Shown in pieces: positions 1 to 8,785 of a DNA stretch of 64,000 bases. The translations under genes were made by a program, and so were the position numbers. Position 1 is the first letter of the stretch; each line of letters starts with the position of its first letter. The stretch comes from Methylobacillus sp. (lineage in GTDB: Bacteria > Pseudomonadota > Gammaproteobacteria > Burkholderiales > Methylophilaceae). The stretch lies in assembly GCA_031285185.1 (NCBI GenBank), contig JAITWS010000098.1, positions 1-64,000 of the forward strand, in the 5' to 3' direction. The notes beneath the pieces were generated by a model that saw only the letters and a list, made by a program, of their open reading frames with translations, was not told where the DNA came from and made no database searches.

Positions 1-156
1 AATATAACGCTCCCCGCGCTCGATCTTGGACACATACGATTGATCCTGCCCAAGCCGCCCGGCCATTTCAATTTGCGTCAACCCGGCCTGAAGACGCAAC
101 GCCTTCAAGTGTTCGCGCAGCGCGACGTAACGGGGATGATGGACAGAAAGCACCAT
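1..156 (-). CDS. XRE-type helix-turn-helix regulator/antitoxin, N-terminal part (truncated by window edge)
   Basis: Reverse strand reads MVLSVHHPRYVALREHLKALRLQAGLTQIEMAGRLGQDQSYVSKIERGERY, a classic XRE HTH; runs off the left edge. Confidence 0.75.
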   Translation of the reverse strand, partial: MVLSVHHPRYVALREHLKALRLQAGLTQIEMAGRLGQDQSYVSKIERGERYI

Positions 157-254
157 TCCCGAATTTTCTAGGCTATTTCGGAATAGGTCGTTTTGTCCTA
201 ATTCCACCTTGCGCTGACACTAACCGCCTTTCTTCACATCCTTAAAACACGAAC

Positions 255-1136
255 ATGAATCAGGCCATCGTCATTATTCCAACCACCGGCGCACCGGAGT
301 TGGAATACGCCATCCAGTCCGTTTTGGCGCAGACCGTGCCGACGGATGTGTTGGTTGTCTTTGACGGCCAGATGTTTGACCGACCATTGAATCTGCCGCC
401 TGACGAGCGCATCCACAAACTTGTTCTGCCTTTTAATACCGGTCGTGGCAGAACTCATGCGGTGTACCGGCACCTTCCTTCCGAGCGGGAAGCGCTGGGA
501 AATTTCACCGAAAAAATACTGCCGTACTACAGGGAACATCCAAGTTGGTATGGGGTTCGCGTCATGATGTCAGCCTCCGTCATGGTCAATCACGACTATG
601 TGATGGTTCTGGATCAGGATAACTGGCTGCGCCCGGATCATGTGGAAACTTGCATCAACAAACTTGCGATCAATCCCGACCTGGAGCTGGTACATGCGCT
701 ACGCAACATTCATCGCAGCGATGCAAGTTTTATTTGTCGCGACGACTGCGAAAGTCTTGGCAACCATCGCGGTATCAGCGGATTCATGATTGATACGAAC
801 TGCTATTTTTACCGCACGGATTTTTTCATGCGTACCGCGCACCTGTGGCTTTGGGGTTGGGGTGCTGATCGCGTTTATCGCTATCGCATCGTGCGCGATT
901 TTGGTTGGAAGGTGATCGCGTGCACAGGTCGCTATACCGTGAATTATCGGCTTGGAAGCAATCCGGGATCACTCGCGGAAGAAAACATCCTGACAGGCAA
1001 TGACCGCATGTATGAGCAGCACGGAAGAAAAACAAACATGCCGTGGGCGGATGCCCGGGAAAACGATGACCGCGCCGCAGATGCACCGCAGCAAACAAAC
1101 AATTCCATACACGTCCCGGAGAAAAACCATGCCTGA
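255..1136 (+). CDS. GT2-like family glycosyltransferase
   Basis: IIPTTGAPELEYAIQSVLAQT N-terminus and MVLDQDN (DxD-like) motif. Confidence 0.75.
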   Translation: MNQAIVIIPTTGAPELEYAIQSVLAQTVPTDVLVVFDGQMFDRPLNLPPDERIHKLVLPFNTGRGRTHAVYRHLPSEREALGNFTEKILPYYREHPSWYGVRVMMSASVMVNHDYVMVLDQDNWLRPDHVETCINKLAINPDLELVHALRNIHRSDASFICRDDCESLGNHRGISGFMIDTNCYFYRTDFFMRTAHLWLWGWGADRVYRYRIVRDFGWKVIACTGRYTVNYRLGSNPGSLAEENILTGNDRMYEQHGRKTNMPWADARENDDRAADAPQQTNNSIHVPEKNHA

Positions 1137-1824
1137 TTACCAATTCACCAACAACTGGTTTCTGATTAGCACAAACAACACCCAAACCTGGAAACGCCTG
1201 CTGGCGAGATACCAGCCTTCCCGCGTGCTGGAAATCGGCTCTTACGAGGGCGCTTCGGCTTGTTTCATCATCGAAACCTGCGCGGCGGAGCGTCCGCTGG
1301 AACTGCATTGCGTTGACACTTGGCAGGGCAGCATCGAGCATCAAGCGGAGGTGATGAGCGGTGCCGCGCATGATTTGGAATTTGCGATGCACGCGAGCAT
1401 GGAGCACAGCCGGGAGATCATGGGCGCGGTTGAGCGTCGCTTCGATCACAATGTCGAACTTGCGCGCAGCGTTGCGCGGCATCCCGTTCAATTTGCCAAG
1501 CACAAGACGACTTCGCAGCAGGCATTGACGCGCTTGTTGGCGGAAGGTCGCGCCAGCAGTTTCGATTTTGTTTATGTGGACGGTTCGCACACCGCGCCCG
1601 ATGTTTTGTCCGATGCCGTTTTATCTTTCGCGCTGTTGCGCGTGGGCGGCTTGCTTGTTTTCGATGATTATCTCTGGGCGATGGGCGCGCGACGCGACAG
1701 GGAAAATGCGCTCGACACGCCCAAGCCCGCGATTGATGCTTTCGCCAATATCTATCACCACAAACTCGTGGTGTTGCCGGATGAACCGCTGCGGCAGATT
1801 TATATGGAGAAGGTGGCGGAGTAA
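1129..1824 (+). CDS. class I SAM-dependent methyltransferase
   Basis: VLEIGSYEGASACFI motif I, FVYVDGSH and GGLLVFDDYLW; start MPDYQF at 1129 overlaps upstream GT end. Confidence 0.75.
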   Translation: MPDYQFTNNWFLISTNNTQTWKRLLARYQPSRVLEIGSYEGASACFIIETCAAERPLELHCVDTWQGSIEHQAEVMSGAAHDLEFAMHASMEHSREIMGAVERRFDHNVELARSVARHPVQFAKHKTTSQQALTRLLAEGRASSFDFVYVDGSHTAPDVLSDAVLSFALLRVGGLLVFDDYLWAMGARRDRENALDTPKPAIDAFANIYHHKLVVLPDEPLRQIYMEKVAE

Positions 1825-1847
1825 AAAATCGCGCAGACGAGAACAAT

Positions 1848-1995
1848 GCACCCTCACCCCTGCCCCTCTCCCACAAGTGGGCGAGGGGTGTAGGGGCAGA
1901 TTTCAAACCTGCCCGCGTGGGTCATGGAAAAAATCCGGGCGGGTTTAAAACCCGCCCCTACGCCTGAACGTGCGGCAGAATGCCGCCCCTGCAAG
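1848..1995. repeat. composite of short intergenic palindromic repeats
   Basis: CCCTCACCCCTGCCCCTCTCCCACAAGTGGGCGAGGGG, GGGCGGGTTTAAAACCCGCCC (1937-1957) and GCGGCAGAATGCCGCCCCTGC; all recur elsewhere in the window. Confidence 0.8.
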
Positions 1996-2044
1996 GATGA
2001 ACGGATGGGCAATATCCGCCATGCGATTCTGTTAGAATCCCCTC

Positions 2045-2656
2045 ATGTTTACCGGAATCATACAAGCCGTCGGTCAGATTGAGCGCGTCACGCCTGTGGG
2101 GGCGGATGCGCGTTTGCATATCGCGGTCGGCGGTTTGGCGATGGGCGATGTGGCGCGGGGCGACAGCATTGCGGTGAATGGCGTGTGTTTGACGGTGGTG
2201 GAGTTTGACGCGCATTCGTTTGATGTGCATGTTTCGCGCGAAACTTTGTCTTGCACGATAGGGTTGGATGCGCCGCGCGCGGTGAATCTGGAGAAGGCGC
2301 TGCGGCTCGCGGATCGGCTCGGCGGGCATCTTGTGAGCGGGCATGTGGATGGCGTGGGGCAGGTGGTCAAGTTCGCGCCTGTCGGCGATTGTATGCACCT
2401 CGCGGTGCGCGCGCCGCATTTGATTTCGCGTTATATCGCGACCAAGGGTTCGATTGCGGTGGATGGCGTGAGCCTGACCGTGAACAGTGTGGAGGGCGAT
2501 GTGTTCGGCATCAACCTGATTCCGCACACGCTGGAAATGACCACGCTCAAACTGCTGGGTGTCGGCAGCCGCGTCAATCTGGAAATTGACCAGATCGCGC
2601 GTTATGTCGAGCGCATGACGCAGTGGAACAACGACAACGCCCCGGAATCGGCATGA
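2045..2656 (+). CDS. ribE: riboflavin synthase alpha subunit
   Basis: [10 protein letters not shown] start and duplicated lumazine-binding repeats (VNGVCLTV / VDGVSLTV). Confidence 0.95.
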   Translation: MFTGIIQAVGQIERVTPVGADARLHIAVGGLAMGDVARGDSIAVNGVCLTVVEFDAHSFDVHVSRETLSCTIGLDAPRAVNLEKALRLADRLGGHLVSGHVDGVGQVVKFAPVGDCMHLAVRAPHLISRYIATKGSIAVDGVSLTVNSVEGDVFGINLIPHTLEMTTLKLLGVGSRVNLEIDQIARYVERMTQWNNDNAPESA

Positions 2657-3759
2657 TCTCTCCCGGCATGATCTCTCCCATTGAGGACATCATCGAGGAC
2701 ATTCGCCTTGGCCGCATGGTCGTGCTGGTGGATGAGGAAGACCGCGAGAACGAAGGCGATCTGATTCTGGGCGCGCAATTTGTCACACCCGAGCATATCA
2801 ACTTTATGGCGAAACACGGGCGCGGGCTGATCTGCCTCACGCTGACCGAGGAACGTTGCCGTCATCTCGATCTTTCGCTCATGGTGCGCCAGAACGGTTC
2901 GCGGCTGGGAACCAATTTCACCGCTTCGATCGAGGCCGCGAGCGGCGTGACCACGGGCATTTCCGCCGCCGACCGCGCGCGCACCGTGCAGGCGGCGGTG
3001 GCGAAAAACGCCACGCCGCGCGACATCGTAAGCCCCGGCCACATCTTTCCGCTCATGGCGCAAAACGGCGGCGTGCTCGCGCGCGCGGGGCATACCGAAG
3101 CCGGGTGCGATCTCGCGGCGCTGGCGGGACTCATGCCCGCGAGCGTGCTGTGCGAAATTCTCAAGGACGACGGCACGATGGCGCGGCTGTCCGACCTCAT
3201 CCCCTTCGCCGCCGAACACCGGCTCAAGATCGGCACAATCGCCGATTTGATCCGCTATCGCAGCCAGACCGAGCGCCTCGTCGAACGCGCGGCGGAGCGC
3301 ATGATAGAAACGCCTTTCGGCGCGATGCGGCTCGTCGCCTACGCGGACAAAACCGCGAACGAAACCCACCTCGCGCTGCTCAAGGGCGCGCCGGACGCGG
3401 ACAAGGAAGTGCTGGTGCGCGTGCATGAGCCGCTTTCCACTTTTGATTTGCTGGACAGCAACAGCCGCAGCCATTCGTGGAATTTGCTGGACGCGATGCG
3501 CGTGATACAAAATTCCGAATGCGGCGTGATGGTGCTGCTGCGCCGCAACGAGGATGGCCACCAACTCATAGACCGCATCCGCCGCGCCGACGAGCCGGTG
3601 CGCGCGCGTCAGGATTTCCGCGATTACGGCATAGGCTCGCAAATCCTGCGCGATCTCGGCGTGCGTAAAATGCGCCTCATGGCCGTGCCGCGCAAAATGC
3701 CGAGCATGGCCGGGTTTGATCTGGAAATCACCGGGTATCTGGAACCCGGTCAAACATAG
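2653..3759 (+). CDS. ribB: 3,4-dihydroxy-2-butanone 4-phosphate synthase fused to a degenerate GTP cyclohydrolase II-like domain (RibBX-type)
   Basis: [27 protein letters not shown] motifs; C-terminal domain is GCHII-like but lacks the Zn cysteine motif; ATGA overlap with ribE. Confidence 0.9.
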   Translation: MISPGMISPIEDIIEDIRLGRMVVLVDEEDRENEGDLILGAQFVTPEHINFMAKHGRGLICLTLTEERCRHLDLSLMVRQNGSRLGTNFTASIEAASGVTTGISAADRARTVQAAVAKNATPRDIVSPGHIFPLMAQNGGVLARAGHTEAGCDLAALAGLMPASVLCEILKDDGTMARLSDLIPFAAEHRLKIGTIADLIRYRSQTERLVERAAERMIETPFGAMRLVAYADKTANETHLALLKGAPDADKEVLVRVHEPLSTFDLLDSNSRSHSWNLLDAMRVIQNSECGVMVLLRRNEDGHQLIDRIRRADEPVRARQDFRDYGIGSQILRDLGVRKMRLMAVPRKMPSMAGFDLEITGYLEPGQT

Positions 3760-3902
3760 TTTCCCTTCCCACCCCCCCGCGAACCGGGGATTGTTTTTCG
3801 CAAGCTGACGGATAAAGTCATCCGATCACTTGTTGCCGCGCCCGCCAACATCTGAAAAAAATCAGCCACAAAATTATTCTTGCTGCTACCATCAACAACA
3901 AA

Positions 3903-4580
3903 TTGAATGATAAGCCGTCTCAAAATCAGATGAATGCCAATGTCGTAGTCGTCGAGGATGATCCGCAAGTCGCCGCCCATATCGGGCGCGGCGTGACGGC
4001 GCATGGACAATTGTCCCTGCTGGCTGTGGCGGGCACGCTGGCGGAAGCGCGCGCGTGGCTGGAACACGCGGTGGATTTGTTCATACTCGATCTCGGGCTG
4101 CCCGATGGCAACGGGATTGATCTGATTCAGGAAATCCGCGCCTCCGGCAAAACCGAGCCGAAAATCCTCGTTCTCTCCGTGCTGGGCGATCAACAAACCG
4201 TGCTGGCCGCGGTGCTGGCGGGCGCGGACGGCTATCTGCTCAAGGATATGGAAAGTCTCGACATCGGTCATCAGGTGGCCGACGCGCTCACCGGCGGAGC
4301 GCCGCTTTCGCCCAACATCGCCATTTATGTGCTGCGCTATCTGCGCGCGCAACAACACTCCCGCCCGCCGGATGAAAAGGAACTCTCGCCGCGCGAGCTG
4401 GAACTGCTCCAATTGCTCGCGCGCGGCTACAGCAACAAACAGGTCGCGGACGCGCTGGCGCTTTCGCCGCACACTGTGGGCGATCATGTGAAATCCATCT
4501 ACCGCAAACTCCGGGTCGGCAATCGCGGCGAAGCGATGGTACGCGCCTTTCGCAGCGGCCTGCTGAATTTGCGCGAATGA
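3903..4580 (+). CDS. response regulator, NarL/LuxR (REC + HTH) family
   Basis: VVVEDDPQVAAHI, LDLGLPDGNG, LSPRELELLQLLARGYSNKQVADALALSPHTVGDHVKSIYRKL; TTG start, alternative ATG 3930. Confidence 0.92.
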   Translation: MNDKPSQNQMNANVVVVEDDPQVAAHIGRGVTAHGQLSLLAVAGTLAEARAWLEHAVDLFILDLGLPDGNGIDLIQEIRASGKTEPKILVLSVLGDQQTVLAAVLAGADGYLLKDMESLDIGHQVADALTGGAPLSPNIAIYVLRYLRAQQHSRPPDEKELSPRELELLQLLARGYSNKQVADALALSPHTVGDHVKSIYRKLRVGNRGEAMVRAFRSGLLNLRE

Positions 4581-6316
4581 AACCGGCGCAGACAGGATGG
4601 TGCCGCGCGCTGACCATCATTCTCGGCGCGCAACTGGCGTTCTGGAGCATTTACGGGCTGGTCGCCCACTATACGCATCCGGTGAAAATACTGGCGTCGG
4701 ATCGCTTGCCCACGGCGCTCGACACGCTGGACGCGCGGCAGGATTTGATCGCCGCATATGCCCCCGGGCTTGCGGGCGCGGCCTTGTTGCGCGTTCCCGG
4801 CTGGCAGCCCGCGCTTCTGCATCCCGCGAAAGTCGGCGTGCTGACGCGCAGCGAAATACGCGATACCGGACAAGCGTGGTCGCTCATCTGTCTGGAAGCG
4901 CCCTGCGGACAAACGGAACACGTGTATGTCGGCGCGCTCGACCGCATCGGCGCAGCCGCCGCGCGGGAACGTTTTCAGCGGTTCGATACCGCCTGGCTGG
5001 GCATCGCGGCGGCGCTGGTGCTCGGAATCGGGCTGATCGTGCTGTTGCCGATCAGCCGCTTTTCGCGCTTGCAAACGGTCACCGGCTTGTTTCTGATTTT
5101 GTTGAGCGCCGATCTCTGGCTCACGGTTTTCGGTCAAAGCACGGTTTACGGCCTCTGGTTTCCGCTGCTGCGCTACGGCATCGAATATCCGATGCTGACC
5201 TCAATGGCGCTCACCATCAACGCCTTCGCTGGTTGGCGTCCGCGCGAGGCCTGGGTCGCCGGAGCGTGCTGCGCCCTCATCTTCGGCGTGCTGATCGTCA
5301 CTGCGCTGACCGGGCACGAGGTGGAAAATATCGCGACCATGCTTGATGCCGCCGCGATCATCCTGTTGCTGGGCTACGGCATCATCGCCCTGCTGCGTTT
5401 GCGTCGCGCCGCGCCGGGGCCTGCGATCAGGATACTGGCGCTGCTGCTCATCGTGCTGATCTCCGCCGCCTACGATCTCCTGTTCCAGCCCATGCCTTAC
5501 GGAACCGCGCCCATGGCCTCGGTCATGGCCGCGCCGCTGGTCATGTTCGGACTTATTTTTGAACTTGCCATACAAGGGCATCAGCTCAACCGCGAAGCCG
5601 ACGAAGCCCTCAGCGATCTCGAACATCAGGTGCTGGAACAGGATGCCAATCTGCTGCGCTCGTCCAGCCTGCTGCGCCATCAGGAAAGGCGGCTGGCGAC
5701 GGATGCCGAGCGTCAGCGTCTCTTGCGCGACATGCACGACGGCGTGGGCGGCGTGCTGACTCATCTGCTGCTGGATTTGCGCGCGCGCGATCTGAGCCGT
5801 CAGGAAATCGAACAAGGCCTGCAATCGGCCATAGATGATTTACGCAACATGGCCAGCGTGATCGAAGCCGGTCACGAGCCGATAGATCAAACGCTGGCGA
5901 TGTTTCACGAACGCATGGCGCCGCGCCTCGCGCGTTCCGGCATCACCTTCGATTATCGCTGCGCCCTGCCCATGCCCGCGCCCGGCCTCGACATGCGCCG
6001 TTTGCTCAATCTCTACCGGCTGTTGCAGGAAGGCGTGGCCAACGCGCTGCGCCATGCGAGCGCCACACGCATCGAACTGCACGCGCAACTCGCCGACGGC
6101 GACAGCCTGCTCGTCACGCTCTCGGACAACGGCGCGGGATTCGTGCCGGAACACGCCACCGGTTCGCCGGGCGAAGGTCGCGGCCTCGCCAACATGCGCC
6201 GTCGCGCCGAACAGATGAATGGTCGTTTGCACATCGAAAGCGCGCCCGGCCAAGGCACGCGCCTGCGGCTCACCATCCCGCTTGCAAAATCCCCCCCCCC
6301 CGGAATACGGGATTGA
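4577..6316 (+). CDS. membrane sensor histidine kinase, HisKA_3/NarX-DesK type
   Basis: Multiple TM segments, DMHDGVGGVLTHLLLDLR phosphoacceptor, LSDNGAGFVPE and GRGLANMRRRAEQM ATPase motifs; overlaps the response regulator by 4 nt. Confidence 0.9.
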   Translation: MKPAQTGWCRALTIILGAQLAFWSIYGLVAHYTHPVKILASDRLPTALDTLDARQDLIAAYAPGLAGAALLRVPGWQPALLHPAKVGVLTRSEIRDTGQAWSLICLEAPCGQTEHVYVGALDRIGAAAARERFQRFDTAWLGIAAALVLGIGLIVLLPISRFSRLQTVTGLFLILLSADLWLTVFGQSTVYGLWFPLLRYGIEYPMLTSMALTINAFAGWRPREAWVAGACCALIFGVLIVTALTGHEVENIATMLDAAAIILLLGYGIIALLRLRRAAPGPAIRILALLLIVLISAAYDLLFQPMPYGTAPMASVMAAPLVMFGLIFELAIQGHQLNREADEALSDLEHQVLEQDANLLRSSSLLRHQERRLATDAERQRLLRDMHDGVGGVLTHLLLDLRARDLSRQEIEQGLQSAIDDLRNMASVIEAGHEPIDQTLAMFHERMAPRLARSGITFDYRCALPMPAPGLDMRRLLNLYRLLQEGVANALRHASATRIELHAQLADGDSLLVTLSDNGAGFVPEHATGSPGEGRGLANMRRRAEQMNGRLHIESAPGQGTRLRLTIPLAKSPPPGIRD

Positions 6317-6400
6317 GCGGACGGGTCGCTTGATGGCTGAATGGCGTTGGCTGGTTCGCGCGACACACTTTTCAAACCGCCGCAACAAAGGAGATGACTC

Positions 6401-6865
6401 ATGAAGAAAATAACAATATGCGCGGCGACGCTGGCGCTGCTCGCGGGCTGCGGAGCCGACCCCGCGCCGCAACCCTGGATACTGGAAAGTGAATGCAGTT
6501 GGCGGCAGGGCGATGATGCGCTGCGCGCCTCCATCGCTCCCGGCGACGGCGCGCTGGTGATGAGCCTCGCCGATCCGATTTTTCGCATCTGGCCGCAAGA
6601 TCAAACACCGCGCTTCACGCTTGTGTTCGACGACGACCCCGCCCGCGCCCAAACGCTCGAAGGCTGGGTCAGCCACGGCAACGGCGAAAGCGCCATCCTC
6701 GGCTTCAATCTCAATGCCGAAACGCGGCAGATGCTGGGCAGCGCCCACCGCCTCGCGGTGAAACAGGACGACCGCGTATTGCTCACGCTGCCCCTGGCCG
6801 CCACGCCATCCGCCGATGCGCTCGAACAATGCGTCCCGTCCGGCTCAGGCGCGGATAGCGAATAA
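6401..6865 (+). CDS. putative lipoprotein of unknown function
   Basis: MKKITICAATLALLAGCGAD lipobox-like signal peptide; RBS-like AAAGGAG upstream. Confidence 0.6.
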   Translation: MKKITICAATLALLAGCGADPAPQPWILESECSWRQGDDALRASIAPGDGALVMSLADPIFRIWPQDQTPRFTLVFDDDPARAQTLEGWVSHGNGESAILGFNLNAETRQMLGSAHRLAVKQDDRVLLTLPLAATPSADALEQCVPSGSGADSE

Positions 6866-6937
6866 ACCGATGCGTAACCCGACAAAAAAACTGGTTTATG
6901 CGCTGATCGCACTGGCGCACCCGGCGGTTCGCGGCAA

Positions 6938-7399
6938 ATGAGCGTTGCCATGCGCCAATTTTTGCTTTGGCTGCTTTCGGGCGCTCTCGTCGTCGTGCTG
7001 CTGGCAGCCGGGCTGGTGTTCACGGGTTACGGCATTTACATGGCCGTCACGCCGCGCATTCCCGCCGAATTTGCCGCGACGACCGAGGCGACGATCCAGA
7101 TGTTTGAAAGCTCGTATCAAAGCAAGGCCGGTGGTCGCAGCATTCGCATTGATTACGAGGTGAACGGCGAGCAGTATCACGAATCCATGCCGCTGCTCGA
7201 TGACACCTGGCAAGTCGGCGACCGGTTGCAAATCCGCTACGACACGCGCAACCCCGCGAACAAGCAATGGGTGAATACCAACCCGATGCGGGATGTGATC
7301 GGCGGCGCGGTAATCTGCGCCATCGGCCTCGCGCTGCTCGCCTTCGTGGGCTGGATAATCCGGCGAATCAGGGTTTCCGCGCCGCACCGCGAGCATTGA
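6938..7399 (+). CDS. DUF3592-like membrane protein
   Basis: Two TM helices flanking a soluble domain ending VGDRLQIRYDTRNPANKQW, typical of DUF3592. Confidence 0.6.
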   Translation: MSVAMRQFLLWLLSGALVVVLLAAGLVFTGYGIYMAVTPRIPAEFAATTEATIQMFESSYQSKAGGRSIRIDYEVNGEQYHESMPLLDDTWQVGDRLQIRYDTRNPANKQWVNTNPMRDVIGGAVICAIGLALLAFVGWIIRRIRVSAPHREH

Positions 7400-7409
7400 C
7401 GGGAAACCC

Positions 7410-8018
7410 ATGCGCCGCCTGATTCGCAAAGCCGTTTTTTCCGCCGTGTTGCTCGCGCTGTGCGTCGCGCTGATGGGGTTCGGCACCGCACGGGAAAACG
7501 CCACAGGGGCGGATTGGGTTTCAAACGCGATGGGCGGCGGCGGATTTCTTGTCGCGTTTTTCGCCGTGATTCATCTGGTGATGACCTTGCACGCGCTGCG
7601 CGGCATGGCGCGGCTGCTGGGCGGACACGGAAAAATCGCGCAATGGCATGTGAGCGCGACCGAGTGGGAAAAATTCCGCATGGCCGACCCCACGCGGACG
7701 AAAACCAACCCGACTTTTCTACGCAACATTCTGCAACTTTCCCCGCGCACGCCGCGCGAAGGAGTGGAAATCGTCATCGGCGAAAAAGGCGTGCTCGTCG
7801 GCGGCGATTATCACGGTCTGGGCGGATTGAAAAATCTGGGCTGGCTCAACAACGCAAACCAACCGGGTCGCCCGCCGGATTGCCTCGAATTTCTGTTCGC
7901 CACCACACGCGGCAAAAGCGGAGTTGTCGCGCACAGCACCTTGCGCGTGCCGGTTCCCGAAACCGCGTTCGCGCAAGCGGCGCTGGTGCAGCGGCATTTC
8001 GCGCCCAACGCCAAGTAA
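7410..8018 (+). CDS. hypothetical membrane protein
   Basis: Uninterrupted 202-aa ORF with two N-terminal hydrophobic segments, 10 nt downstream of previous CDS. Confidence 0.55.
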   Translation: MRRLIRKAVFSAVLLALCVALMGFGTARENATGADWVSNAMGGGGFLVAFFAVIHLVMTLHALRGMARLLGGHGKIAQWHVSATEWEKFRMADPTRTKTNPTFLRNILQLSPRTPREGVEIVIGEKGVLVGGDYHGLGGLKNLGWLNNANQPGRPPDCLEFLFATTRGKSGVVAHSTLRVPVPETAFAQAALVQRHFAPNAK

Positions 8019-8025
8019 ATCCTCA

Positions 8026-8690
8026 CTCCGCAGGGGCAGGCGGTGGAGAAAATCCGGGCGGGTTTGAAACCCGCCCCTACGCCAACCGTATCCTCGTCAT
8101 TGCGAGCGCAGCGAAGCAATCCAGCGCGACCTTTGATTCTGCGAAAACCTTTCTGGATTGCCACGGCGCTTTGCGCCTCGCAATGACGAAGTCCATAGTT
8201 GCGTAGCATGTAGGTTGGGGTGAGTTTACGAACCCCAACGTAGCAGACGTTGAAATGCTGGGCATCGCGGAGCCTGTCCTGAGTTGCGTAGCCAAGGCCG
8301 CAGGTCGCCATCCAGCATTCCATTTCTCGCAGCGGATGACACCGCTCGCTCCGGTGTCATGCTGCGCGGAGTCGCAGCATCCACAATCCAGCGACATAGA
8401 TTCCGCGACTACGCGCGGAATGACGGGTGCGAGTGTGCTCTCTCCCTCTCCTCCTCGCGAAGGCGGGGATTGCGGGAGAGGCCTGCCCTGAGCTAGTCGA
8501 AGGGGTTGGGGTGAGGGTGGGGGTTATCCGTAGAGGCGGCATTCTGCCGCCCGCCAACCGTATCCCCGTCATTGCGAGCGCAGCGAAGCAATCCAGCACA
8601 ACCTTTAAACCATTCAAAAACCTTTCTGGATTGCCACGGCGCTTTGCGCCTCGCAATGACGAAGCCCGCAGGGTGAGGGTTACCCCCTGT
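8026..8690. repeat. cluster of several intergenic palindromic repeat families
   Basis: GGGCGGGTTTGAAACCCGCCC (8056-8076), GTCATTGCGAGCGCAGCGAAGCAATCCAG..CTGGATTGCCACGGCGCTTTGCGCCTCGCAATGAC (8096-8189 and 8568-8662), GTTGGGGTGAGTTTACGAACCCCAAC, CCTGAGCTAGTCGAAGG, GCGGCATTCTGCCGCCC. Confidence 0.85.
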
Positions 8691-8785
8691 TTGCGGGATT
8701 GTGGCAACGCGCGGGTTACAAGATGATGTGCTGCGACTTCCGTCACGGAAGCAAACACAACAATTTTTCAAGGAGGTACACCATC

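Noticed and set aside
1825-2044. Possible FMN riboswitch upstream of ribE
   Set aside because: Region consists of palindromic repeats; no RFN-element conserved segments seen.
2602-3753. 383-aa minus-strand ORF opposite ribB
   Set aside because: Antisense to a confident CDS; compositionally a shadow ORF.
8096-8662. CRISPR-like array (repeated palindromes)
   Set aside because: Unequal spacing, heterogeneous families and no cas genes; these are interspersed repeats.
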